DNA from: a virus
Reading direction: 5' to 3' (one strand)
IMG/VR virus record: IMGVR_UViG_3300034119_000480
Coordinates: 1-20,493 of that record
Length of the DNA stretch: 20,493 nt
Part shown: piece by piece, positions 1-6,289 of the stretch
How the letters are laid out: each line of letters starts with the position of its first letter
Numbering within the stretch: the stretch's first letter is position 1
Position numbers and translations under genes: made by a program
The notes under the pieces: generated by a model
Told to the model about the DNA's origin: nothing
The model's input: the letters and a program-made list of their open reading frames with translations, nothing else
The model's database searches: none

Positions 1-1
1 G

Positions 2-388
2 CTTTCGGAAGTGGTCACAGCCTTCGAGGCCGCAGATTCAAATCTGAACGGAGCAATCACCAGCCTCGCATCCAGCGCATCCACAAACCTCACAAACGAG
101 GTCAACCGCGCCACCGCAGCCGAGGCCGCTCTCGCTTCCGACATCTCGGACATCGAGACAGCCGCATCGGCTCTCACCAGCCGCGTCACCAGCGCCGAGA
201 GCAGCATCACCTCAAACGCCTCCGCGATCAGCGACGAGTCCACAGCCCGCGCAGCAGCGATCAGCGCAGAGACCAGCGCCCGCCAATCCGCCATCAGCTC
301 GGAGGCAAGCACCCGCCTCTCAGCCGACAACGCTCTAAGCGCCCGCATCCTCGTTCTCGAGACCGAGATCGATGGCGGAACGTTCTAA
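2..388 (+). CDS. Partial coiled-coil virion fibre/stalk protein (3' end)
   Basis: The reading frame is open to the left window edge, so this is the C-terminal ~128 residues of a longer protein. A GTG at 11 is in frame but need not be the start. The sequence is almost entirely Ala, Ser, Thr, Glu and Asp, with heptad-like hydrophobic spacing and repeated A-E-T-S-A-R / S-E-A-S-T-R units. This is typical of the trimeric coiled-coil stalks of phage tail fibres. It ends in a short IDGGTF tail with no globular tip domain. Neighbouring genes to the right are also fibre-like. The family is inferred from composition and repeat style only; a long coiled-coil protein of another virion part is possible. 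Confidence 0.6.
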   Translation, partial: LSEVVTAFEAADSNLNGAITSLASSASTNLTNEVNRATAAEAALASDISDIETAASALTSRVTSAESSITSNASAISDESTARAAAISAETSARQSAISSEASTRLSADNALSARILVLETEIDGGTF

Positions 389-403
389 AGCAACGGCCCA
401 ACG

Positions 404-441
404 AGGCCGGTCCACTCGTGACCATTCATGAAGACCGGCCT
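404..441 (+). terminator. Hairpin between the first two genes, possible terminator
   Basis: A 9-bp perfect inverted repeat (AGGCCGGTC at 404-412, GACCGGCCT at 433-441) encloses a 20-nt loop and is followed by only a short T stretch. It starts 15 nt after the preceding stop codon. It could be a weak terminator or an mRNA stability hairpin. An ATG at 428 lies inside the loop, which argues against that codon as the start of the next gene. Confidence 0.4.
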
Positions 442-466
442 TTCAAATTCTTACGAGTCCATACTC

Positions 467-841
467 ATGCCAGTTCCAATTAAGCCTAAAAAAACCGTCG
501 TGCCGGGTCGCATCCCCAGCACGGCGGATCTTTCGCTTGGAGAGGTCTGCATTAACTACGCAGATCGGAAAATTTTTGGACGCCATCCTCAGTCGGGAAG
601 CGTCATCCAACTCACCACTCCTCCCCGCAACGAAATCCCCGCCATCCTCGTCCACGCCGTAGACGGAGCGAACCTCTACATCGGACGCCTTGAATGGGAC
701 GACTACCCCGCCACAGGCGAACCAGACGACTCCCCCGCCTGGACCATCTACAAAATTTCCACCAACTCCGCAGGCGATGTCCTCTCGGAGCAATCCGCCA
801 CCGGCGCGTGGTCGAACAAAACCAATCTCACTTTTTCTTAA
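467..841 (+). CDS. Small fibre-associated virion protein with LGEVCINYADRKIF motif
   Basis: The protein has 124 residues. I place the start at ATG 467 (MPVPIKPKK...) rather than the in-frame ATG at 428, because 428 lies in a hairpin loop and the family-like sequence begins at 467. Residues ~15-40 contain S-T-A-D-L-S-L-G-E-V-C-I-N followed by A-D-R-K-I-F. This resembles the 'ADLxxGElavNxaDgkiY' opening found in many phage fibre and tropism proteins. The rest is β-rich with no catalytic motif. It lies six bases before the next fibre gene, so the two are probably co-translated. It may be a fibre connector or the N-terminal half of a split fibre. The family call is from motif memory only. Confidence 0.6.
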   Translation: MPVPIKPKKTVVPGRIPSTADLSLGEVCINYADRKIFGRHPQSGSVIQLTTPPRNEIPAILVHAVDGANLYIGRLEWDDYPATGEPDDSPAWTIYKISTNSAGDVLSEQSATGAWSNKTNLTFS

Positions 842-847
842 AAATCC

Positions 848-1945
848 ATGATCGCAAACGCACTCCCTCGCCCGCTCACCGCAGGCTCAGTTGACAACGC
901 CATCCTCCGCGCAGACGGAACTGGTGGAACCACCTTGCAAAATTCAGATATTAATATCGATGATGCTGTAACATCAACTCAAGCCAATGTTGCCATCACA
1001 AACCAGCACGCTGGACAAACCAATTCCGCGATTGTCCTCACGCCTAAAGGCACGGGGGCGTTAATTGCAGGGGCGAAACCTGATGGGACAACGGTTGGTG
1101 GAAATGCTCGCGGCAGCAAGGCCATCTGTTTAGTGGGAGATCGCTCTGCTGCAACACAAGTTGCATCAGGCACAAATTCAGTTTCTATCGGTTATCGCTC
1201 AACAGCAAGTTCTGACCGCGCAATTTCTATTGGGGGAACAGCATCTGGGACTACAGCAATTTCTATTGGGGGAGGAACAGCATCTGGGAATTCAGCAATA
1301 GCTCTTGGAAGCTCTACAGCAAGCGGTGCAATTGATTGTTCTATTGCAATTGGAACAGGTAATGCTGCATCTGGATCATATGGATCTATTGCAATTGGAA
1401 CAGGTTCCGGTTCAAGTGGAAATGCATCTGTTTCTATTGGAAGATTTTTAAATTCAGTAGGTTATATTGCATACGCATTTGGACTACATGCTCTTTCAAA
1501 TAGAGTAGGGATGTTTGCATATTCTTCTGGACAATTTGCCATAGGAGACACGCCGACCGGCGATGCCCAACGCGCCCGCTTCGTCATGCGGAACAAGACG
1601 ACGACGAACTCCGCAGTCGAGCTATTCTTGGACGGCAGCGCCACCCGCCTCACGATCCCATCAGGCAAAGTCCTCGGTCTCACAATCAACATCTGTGGCA
1701 TCTCCAGCACAGGCGCGGCAGTGGCACACTACATGCGGCAGTATGCTCTCAAGAATGTCTCAGGCACGACCACCGAAGTTTACGCGCCAATCACCATCGG
1801 CACAGACAACGCCGCAGGCACATCCATCGCGCTCTCCGCAAGTGATGCGTCAGATGCACTTGTAGTCAGCGTCACCGGCACAGCCTCCACAATCTGGCGC
1901 TGGGTCGCCTCGGTCGATGCCGTCGAAATCGCCTTCGGAACTTAA
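848..1945 (+). CDS. Tail fibre/adhesin-like protein with YadA-head-like repeats
   Basis: The protein has 365 residues. The N-terminus (1-40) carries a fibre-type G-S-V-D-N-A-I-L-R-A-D-G-T segment. Residues ~108-200 contain repeated S-I-G / A-I-A-I-G / A-S-G units spaced about 14 residues apart, the pattern of trimeric-autotransporter (YadA-like) β-roll heads. Residues ~235-365 form a β-sandwich-like C-terminal domain (A-Q-R-A-R-F ... L-F-L-D-G-S ... W-R-W-V-A) that I associate with phage fibre tips. The repeat region is much more A+T-rich than its surroundings: 18 of 60 bases are G or C at 1441-1500, against 41 of 60 at 2221-2280. This suggests domain acquisition. It probably forms a trimeric receptor-contacting or decoration fibre. 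No lipid or membrane anchor is seen. Confidence 0.65.
   Translation: MIANALPRPLTAGSVDNAILRADGTGGTTLQNSDINIDDAVTSTQANVAITNQHAGQTNSAIVLTPKGTGALIAGAKPDGTTVGGNARGSKAICLVGDRSAATQVASGTNSVSIGYRSTASSDRAISIGGTASGTTAISIGGGTASGNSAIALGSSTASGAIDCSIAIGTGNAASGSYGSIAIGTGSGSSGNASVSIGRFLNSVGYIAYAFGLHALSNRVGMFAYSSGQFAIGDTPTGDAQRARFVMRNKTTTNSAVELFLDGSATRLTIPSGKVLGLTINICGISSTGAAVAHYMRQYALKNVSGTTTEVYAPITIGTDNAAGTSIALSASDASDALVVSVTGTASTIWRWVASVDAVEIAFGT
1221..1405 (+). repeat. In-frame tandem DNA repeats inside the YadA-like region
   Basis: Two kinds of near-exact DNA repeat are visible. A 20-nt exact copy (CTATTGCAATTGGAACAGGT) occurs at 1341-1360 and 1386-1405. A ~30-nt unit beginning CAATTTCTATTGGGGGA occurs at 1221-1250 and again at 1257-1289, the second copy having a 3-nt insertion. 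Both keep the reading frame and encode the S-I-G-G / A-I-G-T-G repeats. Near-identical DNA suggests recent expansion. Confidence 0.8.
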
Positions 1946-1958
1946 CCAAAACCACACC

Positions 1959-2198
1959 ATGAGAACATACGGACTTAAATTTGCAGACGGACGCCAAGAA
2001 CTCGCCAGCATCGTGCTGGACGAAAACGACGAGCCACGCATCGACACCATCCGCCCATACCCCTGCCCGGAAGATTGGGTGGACCCGCAGATCGTGCCTC
2101 TCATCAAAATCGATCAACCCGAAAGCGGCGACTGGGAACCGAACCTCGTCTGGTTCGCAGATCGCGTCGAGCGCCAGTGGATTCCCGCAAACTCCTAA
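1959..2198 (+). CDS. Hypothetical 79-aa virion-region protein
   Basis: I do not recognise this family. The start is ATG 1959 (MRTYGLKFADGRQ...), following a CA-rich leader with no clear Shine-Dalgarno sequence. The protein is acidic, with D-E-N-D-E-P near the middle and several tryptophans and prolines (P-E-D-W-V-D-P, S-G-D-W-E-P-N, R-Q-W-I-P). It has no membrane segment or signal peptide. It sits 13 bases after the fibre stop codon and 12 bases before another virion-like gene, so it belongs to the same transcription unit. Small genes just after fibres are often fibre chaperones or fibre-associated proteins, but nothing in the sequence proves that here. Confidence 0.6.
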   Translation: MRTYGLKFADGRQELASIVLDENDEPRIDTIRPYPCPEDWVDPQIVPLIKIDQPESGDWEPNLVWFADRVERQWIPANS

Positions 2199-2210
2199 CC
2201 AAACACGACC

Positions 2211-2867
2211 ATGCCAAACGAACTCAACATCGCCCTCGCCACCACCGGCCTCACCGTCACCGCCCAGCCCTACCAAGCCGGAGCCGCCGTAGGCTCCGCC
2301 ATCTCCTGCCCAGAAACCGGCACCACAGGATTTTATTCCGGCAACATGGCAGGCAGCGCAGGAACCTACCAAATCGCATTCCGCGCCTCTGGAACCAATG
2401 TCGGCAGCGGCAGCATCGTGTGGGACGGCACAGCCGAAGTCGCCAGCAGTGCGCCATCAGCAGCTCAAAACGCAGCAGCCGTTTGGAGCCAAGCGACTCG
2501 CACCGTAACGGGCGGAACGGTGGACACTCTGACCAACGCACCGAGCGTGCCTTCGGCCTCGGCTATAGCGTCACAGGTGAGAACTGAGCTATCCGTGGAG
2601 CTTGGGCGAGTGGATGCCTCAATCTCCAGCCGGGCGACCGCAGCCAACATCCCGACCTCCGACATCACGGCAATCAAAGCCAAGACGGACAACTTGCCTG
2701 CATCGCCAGCAGCGACCGGCGACATCCCGACAGAATCGGAAATCGCCGCTGAGGTCTGGGCCAAGCCCACCACGGAATTGACGATCACCGGCTCCATCGG
2801 CGAACGCGCAAAAAATCAAAGCACGGTCTCCACGACCGGCGCTCAACTCGCCGCAGCCCTCTCGTAA
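2211..2867 (+). CDS. Virion stalk-like protein with N-terminal β domain
   Basis: The protein has 218 residues. Residues 1-77 look like a small β-sandwich (N-I-A-L-A-T-T-G-L-T-V-T-A-Q ... G-F-Y-S-G-N-M). Residues ~85-218 are low-complexity and stalk-like, including A-A-A-V-W-S-Q-A-T-R-T-V, A-I-K-A-K-T-D-N-L-P-A-S-P-A and A-A-E-V-W. These segments recur in phage and prophage structural proteins of uncertain role. It is the last gene of the left-end group, and a strong terminator follows 16 bases after its stop codon. It may be a fibre, head decoration or spike component; the sequence does not decide. Confidence 0.6.
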   Translation: MPNELNIALATTGLTVTAQPYQAGAAVGSAISCPETGTTGFYSGNMAGSAGTYQIAFRASGTNVGSGSIVWDGTAEVASSAPSAAQNAAAVWSQATRTVTGGTVDTLTNAPSVPSASAIASQVRTELSVELGRVDASISSRATAANIPTSDITAIKAKTDNLPASPAATGDIPTESEIAAEVWAKPTTELTITGSIGERAKNQSTVSTTGAQLAAALS

Positions 2868-2883
2868 GTTTGGTTTGTTGTTT

Positions 2884-2917
2884 CCCGGCGTGGGCCAAAA
2901 CCCACGCCGGGTTTTTT
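2884..2917 (+). terminator. Strong rho-independent terminator after the fibre group
   Basis: A perfect 11-bp inverted repeat (CCCGGCGTGGG and CCCACGCCGGG) with a 6-nt CCAAAA loop is followed directly by six T residues. It cleanly separates the left-end fibre genes from the capsid operon, so the capsid gene should have its own promoter between here and 3020. Confidence 0.9.
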
Positions 2918-2929
2918 GCGTCTGCCCCT

Positions 2930-2970
2930 CTCCGTGGCCTCTGTGTCCTCCGTGGTTAAACCTCCACGGA
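2930..2970. repeat. Intergenic 'ctccgtgg...ctctgtgtcc' repeat element
   Basis: The stretch CTCCGTGGCCTCTGTGTCCTCCGTGG resembles a dispersed intergenic repeat that I recall from Verrucomicrobia, Planctomycetes and Acidobacteria. It contains internal repetition (TCCGTGG twice) and ends in a 7-bp hairpin, TCCGTGG at 2949-2955 with CCACGGA at 2964-2970. It lies between a terminator and the capsid start. Its function is unknown. It may be host-derived. Confidence 0.5.
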
Positions 2971-2987
2971 ACGCCCCGCAGAAGACA
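2968..2987 (+). repeat. Module-boundary repeat, copy A (upstream of capsid)
   Basis: GGAACG followed by CCCCGCAGAAGACA matches the 22-nt repeat at 8403-8424 and 12265-12286, with two mismatches over the first 20 bases. It lies 32 bases before the capsid fusion start codon and just behind a terminator. Confidence 0.7.
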
Positions 2988-3019
2988 GGCCGAAACCCGC
3001 TGGCAAAATTCGCGCACAC

Positions 3020-4888
3020 ATGAAGCCCGCCGCGAAAGAATTTTTTAGCACGCCCATGCGCCGAGTCATGACCATCGGCGCAATCGCTGCGGAGTCGCGC
3101 ACCATCGAGCTGGCCTTTTCGAGCAACGCGGAAATCGAACGATTCCCTGGAATGGTCGAAATCCTCGATCACTCGCCAGAAGCCTGCGACCTCTCGCGGC
3201 TCAACGACCGCGCAAATCTTTTGTTCAACCACGACCAGAACGAGGTTCTGGGAGTCGTCGAGACCGCCAGCATTGACGCTGACGGAATGGGCCGAGCGTT
3301 GGTTCGCTTTGGCCGTTCCGAATGCGCCGAGGAAGCGTGGCAAGATGTGCAGGACGGAATCCTGACGAAGGTCTCAGTCGGCTACCGAATCTGGGAGGTC
3401 AAATTGACCGAAGAACGAGAGGGAATGGATGTCTACACCGTGAGCCGGTGGGAACCCTACGAAATCTCCCTCGTCACAATACCCGCCGACCCATCGGTCG
3501 GAGTGGGCCGCAGCCTTACCAACCCGCCCGCGCCACTCGGCAACGGCACAAATCAACCAAATCCCATGCAAGATCAAATCACACCCGCGCCACAAGCGCC
3601 CGCACCGGCGGCCCCGGAGATCAACGTAATCGCCGAGCGCAATGCCGCCATCAAAGGCGAGCAAGACCGCACCCGCTCGATCCTCGAAGCCGGTGACAAA
3701 TACGGCATGCCCGCCCTCGCCGCACAAATCGTGCGTGACGGTGGCAACCTGGTAGACTTCCAAGCCGCCGCACTCGCCGAGAAAGACAAGCGCAGCGCCC
3801 AGATCCGCGAAGGCGTCGCCCCCATCGGCCTCAACGAACGCGAAGCAGGAAGCTTCTCTTTCTTGAAACTCATCCGCGCACTCGCCGCCGAGCCTACCGA
3901 CAAAAAAGCCCGTCAAGACGCGGCATTTGAATTAGAAGCCTGCGAAACCGCTGCCGGAAAAGTCGCACACCGCAACGTCAAAGGCACCATGATTCCCGTG
4001 GATGTCCTCACCTCTGGCTTCGGACAGCGAGGCACGAACACCGTGTCGGCAAAATCCGGCGCTGGCTACACTGGCACAGGCGGCAACACCGTTCAGACCA
4101 ACCTCCTCGCCTCCTCATTCATCGATGTGCTCCGCAACAAAGCGACCATCATGAACCTCGGCACCGAGCTGGCTGGCCTCGTCGGCAATGTGGACATCCC
4201 AAAGCAAACAACCTTCGGCAACGGCTACTGGCTCGGCGAAGATGAAGACGCGCCAAAATCTGACATCGATTTCGGCCTCGTCACGCTGCGTCCTCGCACG
4301 GTTGCAAACTACGGTGAAATCACTCGCCGCATGCTCCAGCAATCATCGCTGTCTATCGAGGCACTGCTTCGCAATGACCTTGCGCAAGCCCTCGCCCTCA
4401 CCATCGACTCCGCAGCCTTCTACGGAACTGGCCTCACAAATCAGCCAGTCGGCATCAAGTCCGCCGCAGGTGTGCTCTCCAAGAGCTTCGCAGCGGTCCA
4501 GCCTACATTCATTGAACTGGTTGACATGGAAACCATGGTGGCCACTCAAAACGCCGATGTGGACAGCATGGCATTCGTTGCCAACCCATCGACTCGCGGC
4601 ATGGCTAAAACCACGCTCAAATTCCCAACCGGCAACACAAGCGCCGGAACAATCTGGGAAGGTGGATCGATGAACGGCTACCGCACGGAAATCACAAACC
4701 AAGTTGCCTCTGGCGATGTGTTTTTCGCAAATTTCTCCGATTTCCTCATCGGGATTTTTGGCGGCCTCGAAATCACGGTCGACCCATACTCGAACAGCAC
4801 CAAAGGCCGTCTGCGCATCGTCGCAATGCAGGATGTAGACTTCGCCGTCCGCCGCGCCCAGTCCTTCGTTTACGGCAAAAAGCCCTAA
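3020..4888 (+). CDS. Prohead protease-scaffold-major capsid fusion protein
   Basis: This single 622-aa chain joins three parts. Residues ~20-165 are an HK97-type prohead protease: L-L-F-N-H-D has the candidate catalytic His71, V-S-V-G-Y-R the candidate Ser119, followed by W-E-P-Y-E-I-S-L-V-T-I-P-A-D. Residues ~200-300 are a charged, α-helical scaffold-like (delta) region. Residues ~330-622 are an HK97-fold capsid protein, with Y-G-E-I-T-R-R, a D-S-A-A-F-Y-G-T-G loop, N-P-Q/S-T-R-type and G-x-x-I-T-V-D-P-Y-S segments near the end. The chain presumably assembles the head shell and then matures by self-cleavage. A proline-rich linker (167-200) contains Met183 at ATG 3566, a possible internal start for scaffold plus capsid alone. 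Terminators flank the gene on both sides. Confidence 0.9.
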   Translation: MKPAAKEFFSTPMRRVMTIGAIAAESRTIELAFSSNAEIERFPGMVEILDHSPEACDLSRLNDRANLLFNHDQNEVLGVVETASIDADGMGRALVRFGRSECAEEAWQDVQDGILTKVSVGYRIWEVKLTEEREGMDVYTVSRWEPYEISLVTIPADPSVGVGRSLTNPPAPLGNGTNQPNPMQDQITPAPQAPAPAAPEINVIAERNAAIKGEQDRTRSILEAGDKYGMPALAAQIVRDGGNLVDFQAAALAEKDKRSAQIREGVAPIGLNEREAGSFSFLKLIRALAAEPTDKKARQDAAFELEACETAAGKVAHRNVKGTMIPVDVLTSGFGQRGTNTVSAKSGAGYTGTGGNTVQTNLLASSFIDVLRNKATIMNLGTELAGLVGNVDIPKQTTFGNGYWLGEDEDAPKSDIDFGLVTLRPRTVANYGEITRRMLQQSSLSIEALLRNDLAQALALTIDSAAFYGTGLTNQPVGIKSAAGVLSKSFAAVQPTFIELVDMETMVATQNADVDSMAFVANPSTRGMAKTTLKFPTGNTSAGTIWEGGSMNGYRTEITNQVASGDVFFANFSDFLIGIFGGLEITVDPYSNSTKGRLRIVAMQDVDFAVRRAQSFVYGKKP

Positions 4889-4909
4889 GCGATAGCTGAA
4901 AACTCAACC

Positions 4910-4946
4910 GCCTCCTCCGTGTGCATTCGCGGAGGAGGCTTTTGTT
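4910..4946 (+). terminator. Rho-independent terminator after capsid
   Basis: A 10-bp perfect inverted repeat (GCCTCCTCCG at 4910-4919, CGGAGGAGGC at 4930-4939) with a 10-nt loop is followed by TTTTGTT. It begins 21 bases after the capsid stop codon. It would separate or attenuate transcription between capsid and the downstream lysis/neck genes. It could be partial, to lower their expression relative to capsid. Confidence 0.8.
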
Positions 4947-4960
4947 AGGAACCGCAGATT

Positions 4961-5125
4961 ATGGAACCTCAAAAAATCACACTCCTTCAAAGCCTGATGA
5001 TTGCCGGCGAATCCTGCCCGGTCGGCAGTGATGTCGAAGTCTCGCCATCATTCGCCCGCGAACTCATCGCCCTTGGCCTTGCCAAGCCATTCGTCGAAAC
5101 AGCCGAGCCTAAGAAGAAAAAATGA
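4961..5125 (+). CDS. Small DUF7210-like phage protein after capsid
   Basis: The protein has 54 residues: MEPQKITLLQSLMIAG, then P-V-G-S-D-V-E-V-S-P-S-F-A-R-E-L-I-A-L-G-L-A-K-P-F, and a Lys-rich end. This matches the style of small proteins often coded next to phage capsid genes, where a 'G.....G..v.v....a..Li..G.A.p' pattern recurs (DUF7210-like, from memory). An AGGA at 4947-4950 could serve as the ribosome site. Its stop overlaps the next start as ATGA (5122-5125), so the two are translationally coupled. Its role in the virion is unknown. Confidence 0.65.
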   Translation: MEPQKITLLQSLMIAGESCPVGSDVEVSPSFARELIALGLAKPFVETAEPKKKK

Positions 5126-5388
5126 GCCTCGACGAAAAGGACGGACGCCCTGCCGTGCGACTGAACCTCGCCGAAGCCATCGCCGCTCTGGCCCTCGTGG
5201 CAACGGTCTTCTCTTCGCTCAACGGCTGGATCGTCCTGCCCGAACAAATGCGCCAAGTCAGAAATGAAAACGAACGCCAAGACATCCGCCTCCAAGCCAT
5301 CGAGCGCCTCGCCAGCGAGCGCAGCGAAACCCTCGCCCGCATCGACGAGCGCACCAAGCGCATCGAGGAAAGCCTCAAATCCAAATGA
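5122..5388 (+). CDS. Membrane-anchored coiled-coil protein, candidate inner-membrane spanin
   Basis: The protein has 88 residues. Residues ~15-40 (L-A-E-A-I-A-A-L-A-L-V-A-T-V-F) form one hydrophobic membrane segment near the N-terminus. Residues ~42-88 are a charged α-helix with heptad spacing (Q-V-R-N-E-N-E-R-Q ... R-I-D-E-R-T-K-R-I-E-E-S-L). One N-terminal anchor and a periplasmic coiled coil is the layout of Rz-type i-spanins. The gene is coupled by ATGA overlaps to its left neighbour and to a lipoprotein gene on its right, and holin and endolysin genes follow. No sequence family match is claimed; a different small membrane accessory protein is possible. Confidence 0.55.
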   Translation: MSLDEKDGRPAVRLNLAEAIAALALVATVFSSLNGWIVLPEQMRQVRNENERQDIRLQAIERLASERSETLARIDERTKRIEESLKSK

Positions 5389-5564
5389 AGCGCCTGCTGG
5401 CACTCCTGCCGCTCCTGCTCCTGCCCGCCTGCGTCAGCGTCCCGCTGCCGCCAAGCGGCGACAAGATGGGAAGTCTCGGGCGCGTGGAGGTCGGAATCCG
5501 CTATTTCCCACCAGTCACGATCGACTGGTTCAACCCGCAAATCCCCAGCCTCAAAGACAAATGA
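5385..5564 (+). CDS. 59-aa lipoprotein, candidate outer-membrane spanin (Rz1-like)
   Basis: This short gene encodes a lipoprotein. MKR is followed by a Leu-rich signal peptide and a lipobox L-P-A-C with Cys16, giving a mature chain of ~44 residues beginning C-V-S-V-P-L-P-P-S-G. The mature part has seven prolines in 44 residues, as in Rz1-type o-spanins. It overlaps the upstream coiled-coil membrane gene by ATGA (5385-5388) and the downstream holin-like gene by ATGA (5561-5564). The pair would bridge inner and outer membranes at lysis and implies a diderm host. The signal peptide and lipobox are clear; the spanin role is inferred from context. Confidence 0.65.
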   Translation: MKRLLALLPLLLLPACVSVPLPPSGDKMGSLGRVEVGIRYFPPVTIDWFNPQIPSLKDK

Positions 5565-5737
5565 AAGCACTCGATTACATCCTCGCCCGCCTCGCCGAAT
5601 CATCCACTTGGCGCGGCCTCGTATTCGTCGCCTCCGCTGCCGGAATCGTTCTTGATCCCGACAAATTCAACGCCATCGCCGCTGCCGGAATGGCCGTGGC
5701 CGGAGCGATCAACATTTTCCGCAAAGAGAAGAAGTGA
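5561..5737 (+). CDS. Small holin-like membrane protein
   Basis: The protein has 58 residues with two short hydrophobic segments, roughly 18-30 (R-G-L-V-F-V-A-S-A-A-G-I-V-L) and 37-52 (A-I-A-A-A-G-M-A-V-A-G-A-I-N-I-F), separated by a D-P-D-K-F turn, and a basic C-terminus R-K-E-K-K. The pattern '...LAEsSTWrGl...aaagi.ldPd.fnaIaaaGmAvaGaI.i' is typical of two-helix phage holins. The start at ATG 5561 overlaps the lipoprotein stop. The endolysin gene lies 42 bases downstream. It would permeabilise the inner membrane to release the endolysin. Confidence 0.75.
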   Translation: MKALDYILARLAESSTWRGLVFVASAAGIVLDPDKFNAIAAAGMAVAGAINIFRKEKK

Positions 5738-5740
5738 ACC

Positions 5741-5771
5741 TCTTAAAACTTAATTCTTAAAACTTAAAACT
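5741..5771. repeat. A/T-rich direct repeats upstream of endolysin
   Basis: TCTTAAAACTTAA occurs at 5741-5753 and 5755-5767 with a 14-base period, and the partial unit TTAAAACT follows at 5764-5771. The stretch fills almost all of the holin-endolysin gap and is far more A+T-rich than its surroundings. It may keep the mRNA open around the GTG start of the endolysin, or be a remnant of a host repeat. I see no good Shine-Dalgarno in it. Confidence 0.75.
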
Positions 5772-5779
5772 ACTTCACC

Positions 5780-6289
5780 GTGCTCCACCGACTCCTCGCC
5801 ATCGCCCAAGCCGAGATCGGAATCCGCGAGGAGGGCGGCAACAATCGCGGCCAGCGCATCCGCGACTACCAACGCGCCACCGACTTACCGCCCGGCCCGT
5901 GGCCATGGTGCGCGGCGTTTGTTTCGTTTTGCGTGCAGGAATGGCTGAAGGAAAACGATGTCCCTGAGTGGCTACGCCTCACCCGCACGCCAGCCCAATG
6001 GCAACCCCGCACCGCGCTGGCGTATGGATTCCGCCAATGGGCAAAAGATCGCCCCCGCACGACCAGCATCTACACCGACCAAGACCCAGCGCAGCCGGGC
6101 GACATCGTGACCTTTGATTTTTCGCATGTCGGCATCGTCCTCGAAGACGATGGAAAGAACCTCGTCACGGTCGAAGGCAACACCAACGGCAAAGGCCAGC
6201 GAGACTCCGAGACAGGCGATGGAGTCTGGCGCAAAATCCGGCCAAAATCCCTCGCTCGAAACTTCATCCGCATCCACCCCGCCCGATGA
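5780..6289 (+). CDS. CHAP/NlpC-type peptidoglycan endolysin
   Basis: The protein has 169 residues from a GTG start; no upstream in-frame ATG fits the gap. Residues 7-20 (A-I-A-Q-A-E-I-G-I-R-E-E-G-G-N-N) match the opening of phage CHAP-type amidases/endopeptidases. W-P-W-C-A-A-F-V-S-F holds the candidate nucleophile Cys44. D-F-S-H-V-G-I-V holds His116, and V-E-G-N-T-N (131-136) supplies the likely third polar residue. There is no signal peptide or membrane anchor, so export should depend on the holin next door. There is no separate cell-wall-binding domain, in keeping with a diderm host. Its last codons overlap the next gene's ATG (6286-6289). Confidence 0.88.
   Translation: MLHRLLAIAQAEIGIREEGGNNRGQRIRDYQRATDLPPGPWPWCAAFVSFCVQEWLKENDVPEWLRLTRTPAQWQPRTALAYGFRQWAKDRPRTTSIYTDQDPAQPGDIVTFDFSHVGIVLEDDGKNLVTVEGNTNGKGQRDSETGDGVWRKIRPKSLARNFIRIHPAR

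Noticed and set aside
428-466. Upstream ATG giving 13 extra residues to the LGEV-motif protein
   Set aside because: The ATG lies in the loop of a 9-bp hairpin, and the extra residues do not fit the family-like start at 467.
1221-1405. CRISPR-like array
   Set aside because: The repeats are coding, few and without regular spacers; they encode S-I-G-type protein repeats.
428-1945. Diversity-generating retroelement with a variable fibre tip
   Set aside because: No reverse transcriptase or template repeat is present; the repeats seen are in-frame structural repeats, not an adenine-mutated pair.
5264-5560. Longer reading frame upstream of the holin-like protein
   Set aside because: It is the shadow of the spanin-like and lipoprotein genes; the coupled ATGA start at 5561 fits a two-helix holin.
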